A stretch of DNA of 64,000 bases from Helicoverpa zea. Lineage: Eukaryota; Arthropoda; Insecta; Lepidoptera; Noctuidae. The first letter of the stretch is position 1; each line of letters begins with the position of its first letter. The position numbers and the translations under genes are program-made. The stretch spans positions 4,278,001 through 4,342,000 of the forward strand of contig NC_061454.1 of NCBI RefSeq assembly GCF_022581195.2, read 5' to 3'. Positions 58,605 through 64,000 of this stretch are shown here, piece by piece. The notes beneath the pieces were generated by a model. That model was not told where the DNA came from. It saw only the letters and a list, made by a program, of their open reading frames with translations, and ran no database searches.

Positions 58605-58960
58605 GCGCTAGCGAGCCGCCTCCGGCGCTGCGTCCCTCCGAAATACATTATTCAGTGTTTTAGAATAATTTTCAAATTCGATTACATAGGGCCGACCCTC
58701 GGTAAGTGGGTGGGCCGGGCGGCGGCGCGCGGCGGGTGTATTTAGCCAACACGGGGGTCTCGCCGCGTGCGATTCTGATTTGAATATGCGCCGCACGTGG
58801 CGTCCCGCGCCCCCGGGACCGCGCCGATCATATTTCAAACGTCACCGGCGATGTCTCACTCAGATACTATCGGCCGATAAACGCCGAGATACCACCGGCA
58901 AGGGTGGAAATAGTTCGCCGCCCGCCAACCTCCAGCTATTTTTTACCCCGCGATTATCGC
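58605..58960. promoter_or_regulatory. CpG-rich block
   Basis: A GC-rich stretch with GGGCGGCGGCGCGCGGCGGG at 58717-58736, CGCCGCACGTGGCG with an E-box CACGTG near 58794 and CCCCCGGGACCGCGCC. The frames crossing it are composition-driven and have no recognised domain. A regulatory or promoter role is a reasonable guess only. Confidence 0.35.
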
Positions 58961-59369
58961 CTACAGTTGACACCTAAATATTACTTTTCGCTCAGCGCAC
59001 TCGTATAACCCTGTTTTCGCTATACAGGCATTTTGCGGTTAGGTGCCGCAGCCAGCGAAAGCACTTGAAGTTTATTGGCATGACATATTTCGTAGAGAAT
59101 TTTCCGCGTATTATAATAATCACAGTGTGAGCCGTGATGGAAAACATTTTGCGCACGCAAATTTTCACATAATATTTTCATACGGTGATCACAACGGAAG
59201 CCACTTTAGTGAATATGAAAAAGTTCCGTACAGGTACTGAGGGAAAAAATGAAGTAGTTTTTAATGTGTGATCTTTTAATAAATGTGATGTCAATTTAAA
59301 TTCTAAAAACAAATATAGAAATGCTTTTAGTTCTCAGGCTGGCTAGTGGCATATAATCGGTGGGAGTGT

Positions 59370-59425
59370 TCGCACGCGCGGCGCGTGCGCGGGCGCACGG
59401 CGCGGGCGGCCGCCACGTGACACTC
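59370..59425. promoter_or_regulatory. CpG-rich palindromic block with E-box
   Basis: CGCACGCGCGGCGCGTGCGC is nearly self-complementary and is followed by CGCGGGCGGCCGCCACGTGA with an E-box CACGTG at 59414-59419. It is short, isolated and non-coding. Confidence 0.4.
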
Positions 59426-61002
59426 CATTACCGCGACACCGCTGACGCTGATGATGTGCTTCACTGAAAAATTGCAGACACGACTGTTCGTTCATGTCTA
59501 GAGATTTTGCCTACTCTCTATTGGTCTTGTCTACTAACCTAGACAGCAAGTTAAAAGTTGTAACATAATATGACGTCTACTTACCTATCTGAGTTTGTTT
59601 GTTTACCGCTGTGGATTGATATTTACCTAAGTACTCACAATTTCAAGACGGAGATATTTAATTACGCTGAAACTTTTAACAAATAAATCCATTACTAAAG
59701 AATCACCTAACCAAAAATGTATACAAACATTTTTTCACGACCTTTTATGACATGTCTGCACTGACATAATCTTTGGCCACCATCACAGAAGCATTTATGC
59801 GATTGCAATGTACTCTCACAAGCAAATCGCCGCGTAATCCGCTACTTGTATCGCAAATCGAGATATGGCCGAATTAATTTTGGTCGCATGCCATCGTAAT
59901 TGAAAACGAAGACTTAGCGTGACAGATGTAAACGCCAGATTAAAGCAATCTGGCTTTTTGGGCTTTGGATCTCTGATAAAGAATCGAAATTAAGGGTTTT
60001 ATGCTAGTGGAGAACCTGCCTGAAAAGAAAATTGAATTTGTGAAAAATTGCTTACATACCTACCTAGAAATTTTAATCATCATTAGGCACCAAGGCATAT
60101 CATAATCGACCATACTTTTCAATGACTGTATTTTTCCTTCATATTATAGTAAATGAACAAGGTCTAAAGATTTCCATTTTTTATTATCATCATATTTACC
60201 TACGTAAGAAACTAGCAATCGTATAAACCCGAATTTCAGGTGTTTTTAACTTTCAAACCCTAACCTATGAATCAGACGAAATAAAAACAAAATCGCATCA
60301 AACGCTGCCATGCGTCATCCGTAAACTTCAGTTAGCGATGTCAAAGGGGAAATTATTTCTCTTATTCGGAATATTTCACAGAGACAAAATGTAGTTTTGG
60401 TCGAATGAACTTTGACGGTCCCTATGAGCCCATAGGATGTGCGATTGAACGATCGCCCCACAACTCAATGTGAGTGGCTTCATGGGTTTTAGCATTTTGA
60501 TTACCATGGCGGTGATTTGGATATAATATGTAACTACTTATTCATAGTCGTAGATGCATTTTATTATTTAAGATAAGCTGTAATAAATAGTGCTAATATG
60601 AGACTATATAATATTTAAGTGCTCCTAAGATATTGTAAAATACCTACTACGTGGAATATATTTAGAATTTTGTATAAATGAAAGACTTGATATTATTCAT
60701 TCAATTATTTTGTAATCGATCAACAAAGAAATGAAGAGACAAATCAAAAATGCAAAGAAATTCAATAACCGTCTACAATTCTTTGGATTGTCACCCCAAT
60801 ACAGGGAACTTGGGCAAAGTTATATTTATTTCCCGGAAAATCGATTTTGACTTATATTTTTTGGTGGCAGGGATCATTTTTGATTGGCAAACCATTTGAC
60901 GACAGTAAAGATGCCCCGGAGTGCTTACAAATCCCCGAGATTGAGTGCGGGACACCGCGCGGCGAGGGTTCGATTATTACTCGAGTCTCGATCTCGATAC
61001 AC
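59426..61002. other. Gene-free region
   Basis: No supported gene, repeat or RNA. AT-rich apart from the right end, where TCGA/ATCGA words become dense. Confidence 0.5.
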
Positions 61003-61047
61003 CACTCGATGCATCGCGGGGAGCTGCATTACACCGAGCATCGAGTG
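61003..61047. promoter_or_regulatory. Perfect 10-bp inverted repeat in a cluster of ATCGA words
   Basis: CACTCGATGC (61003-61012) and GCATCGAGTG (61038-61047) are exact complements separated by 25 bp. Within 60965-61095 the core TCGA/ATCGA recurs about ten times. This could be a paired binding site for a dimeric factor, but no specific protein is implied. Confidence 0.45.
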
Positions 61048-63463
61048 TGGCGCTCAGTGGCTTTTGAATCGATTCGTAAACGGATCAATCGAGTTACTAG
61101 TAATAATTGGGACTTGTTAATAGTGTTGGCCATTTGTACTTATTTCATATTATACAACTCATAGAAAATATTAACGCAGTTGAACACTATTGAAAAATGA
61201 CGATGAATATTTTCCGTCCACGAAAATTCATCAGTATTTCCATTCTGAAAAAATTACTTCACTTCTTCCTGCATTTTTTTACATTGTTGTATTCATAAAC
61301 CAGCCAAAGAATTACTTGCTCAATAATATCAAAGATATATTTCCGTTCGTTATAAACAAGTTTTCCCCTAATACTCATAACCCAATTGCTGTCTTCTCCC
61401 ATATGTTGCGTGGAATGTATTATTTTATTATGTTTTTATTTACTTAACGTCCGCCGAGACGAGTGTTTAAGCCGACGTTTATGATATTCTCCTGTGGTTT
61501 GCAACTGAGGGGTGAATGATGTTCTATTGTTTCATTCTCACCCTCGTTTTGTCAAGTTGATACACCGCTGTATCTATACGTATAAGTAATATGAAATGTC
61601 AATGGTGTTTCGGGGTTTTGGGCACACCGATTGTAGCAAACAATTTTGAATGTTTTAAGGAAGTCACTTAAATGTGTCACCTCACTCAAGTTCTATTGAA
61701 ATCATGTCTACAAACCGATATCAAGTAAATATCGATTATTTGCAACTGTCCACCAATAACTTAATCGAAAATGCCATGCAATATTTTTAAATCGTTCGCT
61801 ATTGTTGTGTTTTGCAGACAAAACAGATGAAAACAGTCTGAAGTGTAGGCAAGCTCCAATGATCCGTGCCTCGCGCGATATTATTTTTGCCGGGCACAAA
61901 GCACGCTTCGCGACCCATCAAATCAGACTCAGCCCAACACTAGAAAAAATTAAAATTTTAATACTCGATATATCGATGTGCGCACTTTTTAATTGACTGC
62001 CGTTTTTAATATCGATAAGTTGTACGAGCTTTTTTTTTAATTGTAGTATCAATTTGGAGGCTTCAGTAAACACTGGGAATTTATTTTTATAAATTGATGG
62101 CATATTTTTTCACTTCAAATTATTATAAAATTCACAGTTGTTGAAGCATCAATAAATGGAGTTCTGAGAACTATGTTTATCATTTAGGTAGAGAAAAAGT
62201 ATGAGCGTAAAGAGAAAATATCAGTTTTAATCAATCAACTGAACGCGGCGGTTTATTCCGTTATGCTAGCCGAAGGGCCTTACTCGTGAAATTATCCTTA
62301 GATTTTAGTGTAGGTCCAGTGTCATAACTGCCAATACTAACTAGTCATGTAACCCTATACTATAGGTACCAACAAATTAATTTACTGCATTACTCCAAAG
62401 CAATAAATACCTGTTCAAAACAATCATCCTAAAACAATACCTGTAGTTTCCCAAATATTTGCATTGAAATAAAGATTTGTACATCTGTCATTCCCAAAAC
62501 ATGGTGCGAATAATATTCATTCCATCTGATTGACATGGCCATGTATTTGAGAAGCTCTGCGGGGTTTCTCAAGGGGTTATTGAAAAACTAGTGGCACCGT
62601 CCCGCCTTGTTTCACCGCAAGGGGTGAGGGTGTCATTATAACGTGTAATACCAACTCGCCCGAATATATTGGATTGAAGTTATTGCGAAAGTTTTTAGAG
62701 CAGGCACTGATTGGCAGAATTTTATTTGATGTATAATTTTAGCAGTCACATTTTCAATGTGGTGATATTCTATTTTTGAATTTAAGCAGCGCGTAGTTTC
62801 ATATTTAGAAGGTTTATCAGCCATTTGGAACACTGGCATTCTATATTTGAAATTCGGGCTTTTTTTTTAATACGACATCTAGCTACAGACAAAATAAAAG
62901 TGCCAGTATTTTCTACATGTTCAATAATGTTCATAGAGTTTCTATACAAGTTTAGATTTGATTACTTTACACATACCTACTCTCTAAAAAGTCTTAGGAT
63001 AAAGCCGCGTAGGGGTGCAGATGGCACTGGCTGATAATAGGACACACGCAACGGGACGTAAATAGATGAAGCCTTATTTGAATATTGTCCCCGATCGGGG
63101 ACACAAATTAAATCGCCTGCTGCAAGCGCCGACAATGTGTTTGCTTTATTATTTGATTTGATTTCGTTTTAGATGTGCTTTTAGTGCATACCTAAGCTTT
63201 AAGAACAGGATGTAAAGATTTTTCTGAGCTTCCTTATAAGGGAAATATTTTTAATGACCTTGGTCCTTCTTAGCTGTGTTGTAAAAACCGTGACACACTA
63301 GATTAAAGTGCTATTTCAATAATTAATAAACCGACTCAGTGCCACCGATGACTCAACATCGAAATTTACCAAGAGCCATGAAGCATAAAAAATACTCTAT
63401 AAACAAACATATTTTATTTACTTTTCTAAAATATTGTTACACTAATCTGTGTGCAGAGCGAAG
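61048..63463. other. Gene-free region
   Basis: No supported gene. ATATCGAT-type words occur at about 61715-61735, 61970-61980 and 62010-62018. All frames are short and AT-driven. Confidence 0.5.
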
Positions 63464-63588
63464 TAAAGCGGCGTGCACACGGGGTCACGCTATCGTCGTT
63501 CTAGTTCATTAGGCGGCTGGCGGTGCGGTCGCTATCGCCGCGAGCCGCTCATTTTTCACGCAACCTGCGCCCGTGTGTGCTGGCTTTA
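63464..63588. mobile_element. Small TIR element (125 bp) with TAAAGC ends
   Basis: The left end reads TAAAGCGGCGTGCACACGGG and the right end, inverted, TAAAGCCAGCACACACGGG. The inner part is GC-rich (GGCGGCTGGCGGTGCGGTCG). This resembles small non-autonomous elements with 'CACACGGG' ends seen in Lepidoptera. The target duplication is unclear. Confidence 0.55.
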
Positions 63589-64000
63589 GTGGCATTTAAT
63601 GCGTAAATATTTTAAATTGTTTTGAGGTTCAGCTTTTGTGACTTATGCCTTATGTCGAACTGAGTTGATGTAAGTATTTCTATTACATTTGAAAAAAAAA
63701 AGAATGTTAATATTATTTGGACCTCAATTACCTACGTATAGAGGTACTGAAACACCAAGAGCCCATCAATGATCAACTATTCCTGGTACAATAAAAAACT
63801 CAAAAAGTCCCAAAATAAAATCTATCAACATTTCTTCTAGAGTATGAAAAAAAACATATTTCCCCTCACAAAAAATATGAAGTACCTACACATAACAAAA
63901 AGCAGAGTACTAAGCAATTCGTTGGTAAGTAATAGCTGATTGATGAAATGGAAATAAATGAGTGGCGGACAGGGAAAAAGATGTCAAAATCCAAGCGCAC
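63589..64000. other. Non-coding end of window
   Basis: AT-rich DNA in which I see no gene or repeat. Confidence 0.5.

Noticed and set aside
1..64000. CRISPR arrays, bacterial operons, rRNA genes, complete tRNA genes
   Set aside because: None seen. The sequence is clearly eukaryotic and the repeats are of insect mobile-element type.

Overview
This is a piece of an insect nuclear genome, almost certainly from a moth or butterfly. It is AT-rich, has no bacterial-style gene packing, and is full of the short words TAGGTA/TACCTA that litter lepidopteran DNA. It also carries several repeat types I recognise from Lepidoptera: tRNA-headed SINEs with the 'GCCGACCCCAA' or 'CCCAGCAGTGG' tails, RTE-like LINE 3' ends, and TIR elements such as the 'GGGTTCCGTA' family. 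No species can be named from the sequence alone.

Only one protein-coding gene is well supported. It lies on the minus strand at about 10.8-16.15 kb and has a 5' UTR intron, two coding exons joined in phase 0 with consensus splice sites (15801-15577 and 15212-14928, 169 aa) and probably a very long 3' UTR. The product is a small serine-rich protein ending in a CxxC motif; I do not recognise the family. A second, weaker candidate is a 70-aa single-pass membrane protein at 3.3 kb on the plus strand. A textbook promoter (GC box, CCAAT box, TATA box, initiator) points rightward at about 20.05-20.19 kb, inside a GC-rich island. No coding exon follows it in the next 44 kb, so it may drive a long non-coding RNA or a gene with a very large first intron.

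Layout: 0-7 kb is non-coding with one SINE and the small ORF. 7.2-9.8 kb is a repeat nest: a TIR element, an 88-bp tandem array, and a SINE broken by two inverted copies of one CAG-duplicating MITE, with a third degraded copy nearby. 10-16.2 kb is the minus-strand gene, bracketed at 6.3-6.5 kb and 16.3-16.5 kb by clusters of CTCF-like motifs. 16-20 kb holds SINE/LINE debris and then the promoter island. 20-40 kb is non-coding DNA with GC-rich blocks and a few retroelement tails. 40.5-42.7 kb is a complete but defective pogo/Tigger-like DNA transposon, TIR to TIR, with a 5'-truncated RTE LINE inserted inside it. 44.4 and 50.1 kb hold fold-back MITEs. 52 kb holds a diverged tandem duplication of about 150 bp. 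53-64 kb is again non-coding, with CpG-rich blocks and a small TIR element at the end.

The most informative stories are the datable nesting of transposons, the tail shared between the SINE and the RTE LINE (SINE-LINE partnership), the paired CTCF-like clusters around the single clear gene, and the orphan promoter in front of a long gene-free region.
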